A stretch of DNA of 64,000 nt from Forficula auricularia (Eukaryota; Arthropoda; Insecta; Dermaptera; Forficulidae): the NCBI GenBank assembly GCA_024734495.1, contig JALMQS010000099.1, forward strand, positions 67,750,483-67,814,482. Direction: 5' to 3'. The notes below the pieces were generated by a model. It did no database searches. It was not told the DNA's origin and worked only from the letters and a program-made list of their open reading frames with translations. A program made the translations under genes and the position numbers. Below are positions 21,845 through 33,426 of this stretch, in pieces (position 1 is the first letter of the stretch; each line of letters starts with the position of its first letter).

Positions 21845-22405
21845 TTTAATTTTTTAGAAATGATCGAAAAAATTTTAAAGAACAAAAATTAATTTAATAA
21901 AAAGTCAGATATTATGAAAAATTTATAGAGAAAAATAATTTTTCGTAAATATTTATAATTTGGATTTTTATTCAAGATAATTTTATCTCCAAGACATTCT
22001 GAATCTTTGTCTATTTTCAAAATATTTTTTGTTTATAGTTGCTTTATATTCCTTTCTTATAGCAAATATTTTAAAATTTTCATTGATAAAGGGGAGAATT
22101 TTGGACTTTAAATAAACTTTTTCAGTGTTTTTTTTTTTTTATATATAAAATATTTGTATTTATGTATATTATGTATATATATACACATTGTCTTGGAGAT
22201 TAAATATTACCTTGAATAAAAATAAAAAATATAAATTTGTATGACAAATTATTTTTCACTAAAATTTTTTGATTATTATTGAGAAAAACAATCCATTATC
22301 TGACCTTTAGTTAATTCAATTTTTGTTGTTTAAAATTTTGTTCATTTCTAAAATTAAACATTTTTCTAAATTTCGCTCATTATCTAAAATTTTCGGATAA
22401 GAAAA
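21845..22405. repeat. Inverted pair of dispersed repeats
   Basis: 21845-22050 and 22190-22400 are inverted copies of a block also present at 1915-2130, around a central AT-rich segment with 'tatgtatatatatac'. Landmarks are 'gaaatgatcgaaa' on one side and 'tttcgctcattatctaaaat' with 'ttcatttctaaaatt' on the other. A further partial copy is at 37740-37920. No coding content. Confidence 0.5.
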
Positions 22406-22700
22406 GTAAAAATTGTGTCCCAGGTTAGTTGAATGGCTAGCTACTAGCTAGCATTGTACATTCGGAATATATTCTTAAATTTTAGGTTTTAAATATTGTT
22501 TTGTCTGTCCCATATAAATCTATCTAAGCAATCAAAAATTATTTTGATTTAATTGAGGAACTTTTTTATTAAAAAAAAATGAATTTGTGTGAATTGGTAA
22601 ATAGGAGTACTAAATAAAAAAAAAAATAACTATGATGTCTTTTTCAAGAAAAAATCAATTAGAGTGTCCTCTGGTTGATACAAATATACATACACTTATA

Positions 22701-23900
22701 CAGGATGGGGCATAGAGATCTACCACATTTTGAGAGGTATAAAAAAATGAAAAAATTTAGCTAGAAAAAAACTGAATATATTTTTGAGAAATACATAAAA
22801 AAAAATTTTTTTTAATGTGTTTTAAACATTATATTAGACAAAAAAAGAGCGAGGGGTGGTTAGTTTTTGCATTGCTAGCCTTCTGGGGGTCCACAGAATA
22901 TGTATACAAATTTGGTAGAGTTTTGTCGAAAGGACTCAGGAATTTTTTATTATTGAAAAATTCTAGTCCTTTCTGACAGGCTCTACTCAAATTTCCTGTA
23001 TACATATTCTGTGGACTTCAGATGGGCTAGAAATGCAAACCAACCACCCAATGGGGGAGGGGTCAAAAACAAAAGTATCCTAACCCTTTCAACAATGTAT
23101 ACAAAATTTGGTTAGTTTTTGGATTTATAGCCTTCTAGGGGTTCACAGAATATGTATACAAAATTTAGTTGAGTTTCGTCAAAAGGGCTATAATTTTAAT
23201 TTTTGACCATAGCCTCCATTTTGGGTGGTTATTTTTTGCATTTCTAATCTTTTTGGGGCCCACAGAATATATATACAAAATTTGGTTGAGTTTCATCTTT
23301 GACCTCCCCCCTCCCCTTTTTTCTGATAATGATTAAAACACATTAAAAAAATATATTTTATGTTCTTTTAAAAAATATATTCAGTTTAATTGAATGTAAT
23401 GGAAAGCAGCCCAGGCAGGAGGAAAGAAATTAACACATATCAAATAAGGTGTAATATATTGAATCCTTCCTCCTTTCCTTTCAAACCGTTTCGGAGGATT
23501 TTTCTCCTTCTTCATGGTTCAAAGGATCAATGAATGAAACAAATAAAATGTTTCCTTCTTCTCTCCACAGTAGTGTTCAAAAAGAAGAAGGAAATATTTT
23601 ATTTGTTTCATTCATTGACTCTTTGAAACCCTGGAAGAAGGAGGGAAAAATCCTCCGAAACGTCGGTTTGAAAGGAAAGAGAGGAAGGATTTCAATAAAT
23701 TACACCTTATTTGATATGTGTTAATTTTTTCTTCCTCACACCTTGGGCTGCCTTCCATTACATTCAATTAAAGTTTCTACCAGTCCGTCTCTCTCCAGCG
23801 AAAATTTCGGTGCAAAAAAATATATTCAGTTTTTTTATAGTTAAATTTTTTCATTTTTCATACCTCTTCAAAAGGTGGTAGATCTTTATGTCCCACCCTG
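22701..23900. mobile_element. CAGGRTGGGRCATA-family DNA transposon, interrupted
   Basis: The left terminus CAGGATGGGGCATAGAGATC and the right terminus, read in reverse, CAGGGTGGGACATAAAGATC are inverted repeats that extend through 'taccac' and the 'gaggtat' block. The element is about 770 bp once the nested ribozyme dimer (23388-23814) is discounted. The internal 'gggtccacagaatatgtata' block is repeated several times (22.89, 23.14 and 23.26 kb). No transposase frame. A truncated relative is at 4240-4610. Confidence 0.6.
23388..23814. mobile_element. Ribozyme family C inverted dimer (locus C2), nested
   Basis: An 18-bp perfect target duplication (aaaaaatatattcagttt) at 23370-23387 and 23815-23832 shows insertion into the 22.7-23.9 kb transposon. 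The left unit (minus) and right unit (plus) both carry hammerhead remnants. On the minus strand (23520-23491) the core starts ATGAAGA and two bases are missing after GAAACG. On the plus strand (23626-23670) the core has one inserted G (CTGGAAGA), while stem I AAACC/GGTTT, stem II GGAGG/CCTCC, GAAA and CGTC are all kept. The two units face each other head to head. Confidence 0.7.
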
Positions 23901-24040
23901 CTTATATATTTTCTTTATATTGACAATTCTGCTACTATCGCCAATAAAATATTTTCAAATTATGTTGTCTTCATCGAATCTTGTCATTTTTTTTTTACTT
24001 TCACTTATATATTACTTATAGTATGTTAAAGTATTAAATT

Positions 24041-24217
24041 TTTTTGGCTTTTCTGCTTTTCTAGTCATAAGCCAATTTACGATACTACTTATTTTTTCAA
24101 ATTTGTCTCTTCCCCTGGGGTCAGATTTTAGCAGGATGGCTCGAGTCGGATTCGAGCTCAGGTTCACTTGGTTGTAGCAGGCTGGCACGCTAACCCTAGC
24201 CTATCTGACCCGCCCCC
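24041..24217 (-). mobile_element. tRNA-derived SINE, copy 1
   Basis: A perfect 12-bp target duplication, aagtattaaatt, lies at 24029-24040 and 24218-24229. On the minus strand the head reads 'gggtcagataggctagggtt', with an A-box-like 'taggctaggg' and a B-box region 'gctcgaatccgactcg' (perfect consensus in copy 2). The 3' part matches copy 2 at 62412-62594 and ends in a T-rich plus-strand tract (A-tail on the element strand). The internal promoter boxes imply RNA polymerase III transcription; mobilisation would need a LINE in trans. Confidence 0.8.
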
Positions 24218-24229
24218 AAGTATTAAATT

Positions 24230-25220
24230 AATTACAGAATCGATTAATATTTATATTTTATGCTTAATTTAAATAAATACAAGTATTTTTTTTTTAGTTT
24301 GTTTATTCAAGAAAAAAAATAATTCCAGCTTAATTTAATAATTTAAGATGATAAATCGGATCAAATATTTGTTGAAAAAAACGGTATATTCTGTCCGGTT
24401 TGAATAATCAGCCGAGGCGTATAGAGGAGGAGGAGGTGGCCTGGCCACAGGTCTGTCTGTCCGTCCTCTTTCCTGTCTGTCCCCCTTTCAATCTGTTTTT
24501 CTCTAAGTTGGTGTCAGAAGATGTTTTTACGTGTGAAAGTTAATCTTGTCAAGGTGCGTCAAGACCCTCCACATCGTTCGTAATCCTATAAAAAACACAG
24601 GAGAAACAAAAAGTACCTACAACAAGAAATCGTTCAACTAGAACTTGTCAATTTTTCAAAATCATTGGAGAATCCTTCTTAGTTCCAGAATTTATCTCAG
24701 TATCATAGGTGATGCTTAGAATCCTCAATATATTTATAATAGTACTAATGAATTAGAATTGAAAATTGGAAAACAAATAATATATAAGTTTTAAGGGTGT
24801 GAGTTTTTTGCGATTCAAAATAAAACTTGCACCGGGTCAAGCTGCTAAGCTTTATCCAAAGTCATTTTAAATATTGATATATTTATTTCATTATTATTAA
24901 TCAGATATCATTTGCTATTTGCAGTCCATGTTGACTTTAATTAAAAAATAATGATCAATTCTCATCTAATACTCGAGGAATAACCATTCTACATTGGATT
25001 TTTGACGTTTCGGCTATTATTGGTAACCATTGCTGAAGACATGGAGGAGTCGACTTAGAATCAAAAATAAACATCGATTTTCATCTAACACTTGAGAAAT
25101 TGTTTGTGGATCGATATATACCATAAACTAATCAGCGCTTCATTTTGTTAAAATAATGGTAGGTTTTTAATTTCATTTCAACCGGTGCAACGGTGTGGAA
25201 AAATTGTGGACGAAAAAAAC
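24230..25220. other. Low-copy stretch with a GC-richer core, then repeats
   Basis: 24400-24600 is GC-richer and not repeated in the window (for example 'gaggaggaggtggcctggcc'); it might be regulatory but has no diagnostic motif. 24.96-25.08 kb is an inverted copy of the roughly 119-bp unit tandem at 7.3-7.66 kb. 25.10-25.22 kb matches 29.21-29.33 kb, the empty-site relative of the next feature. Confidence 0.4.
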
Positions 25221-25230
25221 GATAACATAA

Positions 25231-25352
25231 CACAGTTTTTAATCTGTAAACTCCTGATGATGGACTAATATTCTGAAATATATTGAGTTTGTATAAACCT
25301 CTTTGAGTTTTATTTCATTCTCTGTGAAACTACACTCCCTTTACTTTATTAA
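25231..25352 (+). mobile_element. Single ribozyme unit, family D
   Basis: About 120 bp is present here but absent from the otherwise matching repeat at 29.21-29.36 kb, where 'gacgaaaaaaaagggtaata' passes directly into 'acatccatccatcc'. The insert holds one plus-strand hammerhead motif (25247-25293). Unlike the other loci it has no inverted partner. Exact ends and target duplication are uncertain in this AT-rich context. Confidence 0.5.
25247..25293 (+). ncRNA. Hammerhead ribozyme motif, family D
   Basis: Stem I is the strongest here: AAACTC (25249-25254) pairs perfectly with GAGTTT (25286-25291). The core CTGATGA is at 25255-25261 and GAAA at 25276-25279. Stem III is the palindrome ATATAT, followed by T as the cleavage nucleotide (AUU triplet, allowed by the NUH rule but usually slow). 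Stem II is weak (GGA/TTC with one G-U pair). Core nucleotides are intact, activity doubtful. Confidence 0.6.
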
Positions 25353-26245
25353 TACACATCCTCCATCCATCCATCCGCACGCACTAAATGAAAAAATCGC
25401 ACTTTTTGGACGAGACCCCATGTAATTTTTGGCAAAACCGTCTCGTGCTAAAATTCAATCTAATTGAATACTACAATTTGTGACTTTAATTGAGACTTGT
25501 GGTTCCGTAGTTTTTCCCTGAGGACCCTTTGAAGTCGCGCTTGCCGTGAGACCGATTACAATATACTTTCCATATGCTTTGCAGTGGATAAAGTAAAAAT
25601 AATGTTGTTATTCAAAAGTTCACCTCACTCTTAATATATTTTTTTCAAAAATTTCAAAATCTAAAAAGGCCTATTATATCTAAGATTTTACCGATTTGAA
25701 TTATAGCTATATGTCGGAGGAATCTCGTGTCTCTAGAGAGTCCATCTGCCCGGATATCTATATATATTTAGATAGTTGTTTCGCCAGTTTTTTAAAAATA
25801 AATTCCATTTTTGATAAAAAATACCTGTACCATTTATACAAGTAATCAAATTATCGAAATTTATCATTCATGAGATATAATTATTTGGTAGGTCCAGCAC
25901 GCAAGCTTATAATACTTAGATATTGATTTCACACAAAAATAAAAAATAAATTTTTTGTTCATTGTGTTGGAAAATATCTGAAACGTGAAGAAAAATCAAA
26001 TTCAACAATTATTTTTTGCTGTCTCGACTCAGATACCCAGGATAACTTAAGGACAAAAAAAATTCGTTCTTGTGCTAAAGTATTTTCCCCCATGCGGAGT
26101 TTAAAAATACACAAAACATCAATTTTTGAGTAATTTTATTGAGATTTTAAGGCAATGCTACAATATAGGCTTAAATGAACAATTACTATTTAAGTTTATT
26201 ATTACTTATAAAGGCTTCTCTAGAACAAATAACTTTTCACTTATT

Positions 26246-26941
26246 ACTTTACCATACAGGGTATGGTCAAGTATTGTAATCATGGATGAAAAAAGTGTTT
26301 TTTTCCTTCTTTTTTTCGAAATATCTCAAAAACGGCTTAAACTATTTTGGTTAAAAAATTGAGCGAAACCATGGCATTTCGCTCTACAAAAAAGCCTTAA
26401 TAAGTGAACATCAAAAAAATTATATTTTTTGAGATAATAATTGTTTTGTCGAAATATCTGTTAGTCTGTCTGGTTGTCTGTTAGTTAGTTAGTCTGTGCG
26501 TTACCAAATTTTTGTGGACGAGCTAGCTCAAAAACTAGTGTGAATATCAAAACAATATTTAACAGGTAGTTTTGGTTCATTGAGATTAAGAGCTGATTAG
26601 ATTTTGGTGCATATCGACCCAAAATTAAGGAGTGGAGGGGAGGTTAAAAATTAAAAATCTAGGCCATTTGAGCAAACTCAACCAAATTTTGTATACATAA
26701 TCAGTGGGACCCCAGAAGTCTAAAAATGCAAAAACTAACCGCCTAAAATGGGGGTTGGGGGGGAGTAGGGTCAAAAAATGAAAATCTAGGCTCTTGTACC
26801 AAACTCAACCAAATTTTGTATACATAATCAGTGGGCCCCCAGGAGTCTAAAAACGGAAAAACTAAGCCCCCTTCCCTACATGATTATAAATAATTTTATT
26901 AAATATTAAATATAAGTGAGGGGCCAGGTTGTATGGTAAAG
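26246..26941 (+). mobile_element. ACTTTACCATACA-family transposon, copy b
   Basis: It begins ACTTTACCATACAGGG and ends TATGGTAAAG, with the same internal order as copy a: 'ctcaaaaacggctta', a repeated 'gttagtctg' stretch, 'gacgagctagctcaaaaac', then two copies of the roughly 120-bp 'aagtctaaaaatgcaaaaac' unit. Non-coding, about 0.7 kb. Confidence 0.6.
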
Positions 26942-26996
26942 TCAAGTGGATGGCCACATCAGAACACTCCAGCTTATTTATTATTTAATAAATGTA

Positions 26997-28651
26997 CAGG
27001 GTGATTCAATAAGGGTGACGAGGTACCGTATCTCAGGAACTAATAATCGTAGAAGTTTGGGAAAAAAATCCTTCAGACAAAATCGGCCAAGAAAAATTGC
27101 TGGAAATATTTTTTAAGTTCATACGTCCACCGCTAGGTGGCTAAATTGCTTCGATCGTATAAAAAAATGCAATTTTCTCGAAAATTTTCCAATATAAGTT
27201 TAGAAATGAATACTCTCACGTTAATGCCACCATAATAGTCCATCTTTTTGATAAATGACTTTTTATTGTAGGACGTAAAATAAAGGCGTGAGGGGATGCT
27301 AAACTTTTATTGACTGTAGTGTCTATAACTTAAGTTTGACTTAACGGAAATTTGTTAACAAGGTCTGGTTCAAGAAAGGAAGGTTTGGTGAATAAAATAA
27401 AAAACCATCCATGCCATTCTAGTTCTTGCCGCCCTCGCTAAGGGGCGTGTTTTATAAAGTTAACCGTTTTATTGATTTTTCTCCAAAATCTTAAATGGAA
27501 CCTAATAATTATTTTATTAGATTCAGAAAGTAGATCAAATTTGCAACAAAATATGTTCAAACCTCATGTCGATATCTTTTTTCGTTTAACAGTTATTGCT
27601 TAAAGAATATTTTATTAAAGAATTTATTAAAGAAACAAAATAGGTAATTGAGTTTTCAATTTTTTTTAAGTTTCGTAGTCAAGCATGCCATGGATAAATA
27701 AAAAAACAGTTTAAAACTTTGTTCTTATTTTCATCTAATCACAACAATAATGATAATAACGCTTTTCTGTGTCGCCTGTGAGTAGGTATTAAATTTCAAA
27801 AATGTCTAATTTCTTAGAAGGCCGTGAAAGACTTGGTTGACAGTTTCTATGGAAACGGCGATTTTTCACAAATAGATGTTAATGTTTTAATTGTTATTTT
27901 ATTGTTTGTTATGTTATATCATTATTGTTGTGATTAGATGAAAACAAGAACAAAGTTTTAAACTGTTTTTATTTATCCATGGCATGCTTGACTTTACGAA
28001 ACTTAAAAAAATTGAAAACTCAATTACCTATTTTGTTTCTTTAATAAATTCGTTAATAAAATATTCTCTTTAAGCAATAACTATTAAACGAAAAAAGATA
28101 TCGACATGAGGTTTGAACATATTTTGTTGCAAATTTGATCTACTTTCTGAATCTAATAAAATAATTATAAGGTTCCATTTAGATTTTGGAGAAAAATCAA
28201 TAAAACGGTTAACTTTATAAAGCGCGCCCTTAATGGGGCGTCAAATTAGAATGGCATGGATGGTTTTACATTTTATTCACCAAGCCTTCCGCTCTTGAAC
28301 CGAACCTTGTTAACAAATTCCGTTAGATCAAACTTAAGTTATAGACACTACGGTCAATAAGGAAGTTTAGCAATCCCCTCACGCCAACATTTTACTCTAC
28401 AATAAAAAGTCATTTGGATATCAAAGATATGGTTGGCATTAGCGTTGAGTTATTCATTTCTAAACTTTGTAGGAAAAGGTTTTCGAGAAAAACTGCGACG
28501 CGATCAACAATTAGCCACCTAGCGGTGAGACGCATGAACGCAAGCTATTTCCAGCAATATTTCTCGGCCGATTTTTATCTGGTTTTTCCCAAACTCTACG
28601 ATTATTAGTTCACAGAAACGGCACCTCGTCACCCACTATTGAATCACCCTG
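26997..28651. mobile_element. 1.65-kb foldback transposon (long terminal inverted repeats)
   Basis: The ends CAGGGTGATTCAATA and TATTGAATCACCCTG are flanked by TA dinucleotides (26995-26996 and 28652-28653). The arms are about 755 bp (26997-27752) and 733 bp (27919-28651), separated by a unique spacer of roughly 165 bp, so almost the whole element is a diverged palindrome. The arms have drifted by substitutions and small indels, which argues for an old insertion. No transposase; frames inside are incidental. The TA duplication suggests the Tc1/mariner group. Confidence 0.8.
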
Positions 28652-29440
28652 TACAGTTAAGCGATTCTTTTATTAGATCAGATGTTCGAGGAAAATTAGT
28701 AATAATGAGCCCGATTGAATGACCTCTTTCTCCTTTAGAGCTAAAGCATTATAAGTAATTAAATACAAGCCTAGACCTATTTCACACTATCAAAGATTAA
28801 TTTCTTAATTTCTATAATCCTATGAACGGCCTTTTGACTCTAGGTAAGAAATTATCAAATCGAAATGAATATATTGAGATTTAGATATTTACCTATCATT
28901 TAAAATTACTAATCCGCAGGGACGCGCCGTCCATATGTGCAAGGACGTGCGGTGCACAACGGCGCCAAGGCTTTAAAGGCGACCATTGACCATGAGCTAT
29001 ATTATACCGATTAAATAATTAAATTTTAAAGAATTTTAAAAAAGTGCTATCTTACTCTAGGGTAAAGTACTTTAAAATATAATTTTACTAATAATTTTAT
29101 ATAACCTTTTTTGTGGTCTTCGAGATGCTTAATTACAATATTAAATTTCATCAGAATTGGTTAAGTCATTTCCAAGATTTTAGGAAAAAATTAAAAAAGT
29201 CCTAATGTTTGTGGGCCGATATGTAGCAAAAACTAATCAGCGCTTCATTTTCCTAAAGTAATGGTAGATTTTCAATTTCTTTTCAATTTGTTGAACTGTG
29301 TGGAAAAAATTGTCGACGAAAAAAAAGGGTAATATAAGTACATCCATCCATCCATGCTTCGCATTAGATAAAGTAAAAATGGGGAATGGTTTGCGCCTTT
29401 TTCGCAGGCTAGTTATACCCTTAAATGATCTGGTAAAATA
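28652..29440. repeat. Repeat mosaic including the empty-site copy for family D
   Basis: 28.66-28.88 kb continues the dispersed repeat of 3521-4240. 28.91-29.00 kb has a short GC-rich 'gggacgcgccgtcc' insert, perhaps a transposon end. 29.21-29.40 kb is the uninterrupted counterpart of 25.10-25.42 kb. No gene. Confidence 0.45.
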
Positions 29441-29449
29441 GTTGTCTAT

Positions 29450-31130
29450 ATATCAGGGGTTCCAATTATATTGAACACGGTTGTGTTTGATGATGTTTCT
29501 CCCACCCTCTGCTTGCTAGACATTATGGGGTGGAGTGAGAAAAAGCGTTCCAAATAAGAGTTATATGAGTTTTCGACGGTTTCTGGCTGGTGCTAAATTT
29601 TTGAGGGATTAAAAACTACGAAAATTGTGGACTTTTTCCATATTTTGCTTATAACCCGAAAATCATGCGCCCTACAGAAAATTTTACTCTTATCAAATTG
29701 AAAGAACATAACATTACGCGTCGAATAATCTACTTATAAGTTAAAATTGCTTCAGCCGTTTAGCCACAATCGATCGTCAAAATAGGCAATTTTTACCAAA
29801 GTGAATTATGTTCATTAGGTGGTCACAAGAAACATTTCTTCAAATTTTTGCGGCGCTGACCCCCAGAATTGTTACCAATTGGCTAAAAAACGAGATTGGC
29901 AATCATTCATCTTAATTGGACAACGGGAGCCCGTGCCGCAATGAGGTTGAAAAAATTGAAGTTTTTCATTCATAAAATGAAAACCACTCATCCTAGAAAC
30001 TTGATTCTTGTCTCATTTTCTAAAAAATTTTATAGTCTTGAAGTCTTACTTGAGTCACTTTTTTGTTAAAACTTTTAAATTTGAAGATATCCAGAATTTT
30101 CCAAGACAGGACATTATTGCGGCATGGGTTACCGTTGTCCAATTATGATGAAACTTTGCCGATCTCATTTTTTAGCCAATTGGCAACTATTATGGGGATC
30201 AGCAACCAAAATTCGAAAAGTGGTTTCTTGTGATCACATAATGAGAATAATTCAATTGTACGCAAAGTTGGTAAAACTTGTCTATCTTTGACGATCAATT
30301 GTGGCTAAACGGCTAAACTGATTTTGACTTTTCTGTAGGTTATTCAACGCGAAATTCTATGCTCTTTATTTTTAACCGACTTCGAGATTTTCTATTCGAC
30401 TGATTTTTTTTTTGTTATGTTACCTCATATCTGCGCCAGTTGTGAACCGATTTTGAAATTTTTTTTTGTATTGGGTTCAGTCTAGCTTCCGATTGGTCTC
30501 ATTTTTTTTATTGGTATTAGACCTTTTTTGTTAGGTTTGTTCAGGCCTAACTTCTTTGTTTATGAACCGATTTCGATGATTATTTTTTTATTGGAAAGAA
30601 GGTATCTTAGGGATGGTGCCATATTAATTTGGTCAAGTTCTGATGATATGATCACTATTAATAACATCACTAAAAAGAGAAAAATAAAAATGATTTTTAA
30701 GAAAAAAATAAAACCGACTCAAAAAATTAAATGCAACAAATAAAATACACTAAAAGGTATATAATAATTATTATCTTATTTAGTTACAACTAAACGACGA
30801 AATAATAACATGAAATTACTTTTTGAAGTCGGTACCAAACAAACTACACCTACCTATAAGCGAGCATACCCTCCAAAGGTACTAAGTAAGATCCGTCGAG
30901 TGCGATTCATAAAAAGTAATTTCATGTTAATATTTCGTCGTTTAGTTGTAACTAAATAAGATAATAATTATTTTATACCTTTTAGTGTATTTTATTTGTT
31001 GCATTTAATTTTTTTGAAGTCGGTTTTATTTTTTCTTAAAAATTATTTTTATGTTAATAGTAAAATTTTCCTTAGGGCCCATGGTTTTCGAGTTATAAGC
31101 AAAAATCTGAAAATAGTCCCAAATTTTCGT
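29450..31130. mobile_element. Foldback element interrupted by a second element
   Basis: The segment 29.60-29.94 kb is complementary to 30.11-30.37 kb ('gacaacgggagcccgtgccg' versus 'cggcatgggttaccgttgtc', and 'cagccgtttagccacaat' versus 'attgtggctaaacggct'). The remaining right-arm piece continues only at about 31.05-31.13 kb, after the AACCGACTTC element at 30374-31028. The central spacer is about 29.95-30.10 kb. Related sequence near 58.6-58.75 and 59.53-59.80 kb surrounds another copy of the inner element. No coding sequence. Confidence 0.55.
30374..31028. mobile_element. AACCGACTTC element, copy 1
   Basis: It starts AACCGACTTC and ends GAAGTCGGTT. One half is itself a foldback (30711-31028), with arms around 'agtaagatccgtcgagtgcg' and the motif 'caactaaacgacgaaat' complementary to 'atttcgtcgtttagttg'. 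The direct repeat 'ttattttt' flanks it, though in low-complexity sequence. Copy 2 is at 58796-59528 in opposite orientation. A 71-codon plus-strand frame inside shows no transposase motif. Confidence 0.6.
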
Positions 31131-32740
31131 GGCGGCAAAGGGGCACATTAAGATTGTATCGTATGAAGTTCAAATTTCATACACATGATTACACTTATAG
31201 GTGGCAACTTTTCCGCATACAGCCTAATAAATTGAGTAACACTTTTTTTTGGCTCCACCCTACTAGTCGCTCAGTTTGTTTGAAGCATATAAAGGCATAA
31301 ATCAGTATTTTGCATGACGGCACAAAAGGGACTTGGCACGTCGCTGCTAATCCACCGAAACAGCAAATAGCGTACCAAGTCTTGAAAAAGTCTCACTTTT
31401 TCCTCCCATTTCAAAAACACTTTTCTTTATTTTTCTGACATCTCTATATCAGAGTATAAGTATATATTGTTGTTTTTTAATGATAATTTATTACCTAAAT
31501 TTTGAAAAATATTTTAATTTTTTATATTTATATATTTATTAGTAGTCTTTTTGACTAAAACCGAAATTCGAGGGTAATTAAGTTATTTAAATAATAGATA
31601 AGAAATTTTAGGTTTTTATATGTTACGAATCATTTCGATTGATAATATTTAATCTTAAAAAGGTATACAACTTTGAATTATTTAATGGATATCGAATTTT
31701 TCCCACAAGAATAAACTTTCCTCTCTATCAACTTATCATAAAATGAAAGTAAAAATTTTAAGAATTTCCTTTCTTTTTTATATTCAATATATACATTCTT
31801 ATTTTTTTTTTTTTTTTATAACCACGGCATGGATGAATCTCTTCAAACAAGAATATATCGAATATTTTATTTAAATCTTTTCCTTTTCTCCCTTGTAGAT
31901 AGCGAGAACGTGGGTTTTTTAAGAGATTTTGGTTAAAGACGCGTATGAGCTTTCAGTATTATCTACATCCCTGTTTGAAAACACCCGATGCACGTGTATC
32001 TAAAAAACATTCTTTGGACAAACAACCAACGTTTAAATAGGAATTTGTTTATCGAAAATCAAATTCTATTCGAATGTTAATAAGTGTATATTATCTTTAT
32101 TATATATCAGAAAGAATTTCAAAAACATCTCATTGCCAACAAATTATTTTTAAAAAGGTATGTGGGACATCGCAAGTGATATAAATTAAAGATATTATCT
32201 TTTTTCTATTTTGAAAACGGCTCTACCGATTTTGATGAAACAAGTTTTGGGGATGAAAAAGCGATCTGGCTAGGTCTGGACCTCGACAAATTTAATCTTA
32301 ATTGATCTTTTCTTAATTAAAGTAATTATTGATAGATGAAAATCTCAATAAAAAAGTTTGTTTACATTTTTTTCAATTATCTTTTATTTATTAATTGGTT
32401 TTTTAATTTTAAAACCTACGAATACTTTATACCAAATATTGTTATATATTAGAATTTGCCAATTTAATTGATTAAAATTCCTCTTATTAAAAAACACGGA
32501 CTAAAAATATTATCGCAAGCTAGAAGATCAAGTACAGTCGATGGTGGGGAAGTAATCTCCGAAATCGAAGCCTCAAATACAATGTATACATTATTTCATG
32601 TAAAAAATTGCTTCAATAAAATTATTATTTATTATTTATTTAATTGATTAAAAAACTCGATAAATTGTTATTTAATTAAAAAAATAATTATACGGAATTT
32701 ATTTATAAACCTATATACACATAATCTGTGGACCACTAGA
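31131..32740. other. AT-rich sequence with small repeat pieces, no gene
   Basis: 31.37-31.45 kb ('taccaagtcttgaaaaagtc') resembles 19.3 kb. 32.21-32.47 kb carries the 'ctggctaggtctggacctc' repeat seen at 49.37 kb and inverted at 11.19 kb. Between them nothing is recognised. Confidence 0.4.
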
Positions 32741-32744
32741 AAGC

Positions 32745-32920
32745 TAGAAATGCAAAAACTGGGTGCGGGGTGGGGATGGATGTGGCGGCGGTGCGGGTGT
32801 AGTGGTGGGGGCGAGGTGCATGGGTTCGGGGGGGGGGGTCCAGGGGCGTGTACTATATATATTTGTATTTTTTTTAATTTGGTTACCGTGCATCGCTCGG
32901 TGGCTTCAGGTACTTTTAAT
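32745..32920 (-). repeat. Inverted copy of the 10.56-10.73 kb GC-tract repeat
   Basis: The order is 'agctagaaatgcaaaaactg', a G-rich tract with 'gggggggggg', then 'gttaccgtgcatcgctcgg' and 'caggtact', the reverse of 10.6-10.74 kb. Two overlapping 60-71 codon frames here are Gly-rich by-products of the G-tract. Confidence 0.55.
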
Positions 32921-33084
32921 AATATATGTAGCTGTAGCTATATGATGTTTTTGTGTTCTTTTTAAACTATTACTAGATGGAAGGCCAGCATTGCTAAGTA
33001 ATTTTTCTTTTAATTATTAATATTAATTTTAATTTCGGGTTAAAAGATGGGTTTTTATTTACAACCAGAATTAAATAAAATTGA

Positions 33085-33300
33085 ATTTTTTTTGACAACG
33101 TTTTAACGGGCTCCGGATATCAACAAGGCATTGCAATGGACAAAGTTTAAAACTTAATTTCACTTAAAAATAATATTAATATACACCAAGGTGAATTTGT
33201 TGACCTTTTAAGCCCTGAAAAAGGAGGGACGACCCTTCGAATCGTCAGCCTTTTTAAGTAATGAAAATTATGTTCTAATAAATTATTATATTATGAATTT
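33085..33300 (+). mobile_element. Decayed ribozyme family C-related unit
   Basis: The same order as 9.93-10.29 kb: an 'caacgttttaacggg' block, then a plus-strand hammerhead remnant at 33211-33256. The core is CTGAAAA (33215-33221, G8 changed to A). Stem II GGG/CCC remains, GAAA has become GAAT, and a CGTC follows. These core changes should abolish cleavage. Confidence 0.45.
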
Positions 33301-33426
33301 GTGATTTTTATTATTATTGGGATGCCTTTACATCAATTAAACATTGAGTTCTACTACTCTGTCTTCAATAGAAAATACCTCTAATTAATGAAATTTCATA
33401 ATTTTAATACATAGTAGTTAATATAT

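Noticed and set aside
23530..23724. 64-codon frame MNETNKMFPSSLHS...
   Set aside because: It runs through the inverted units and hammerhead of a ribozyme dimer; it is incidental.
28414..28608. 64-codon plus-strand frame inside the 1.65-kb foldback
   Set aside because: Its arm counterpart on the other side does not keep the frame, and there is no transposase motif.
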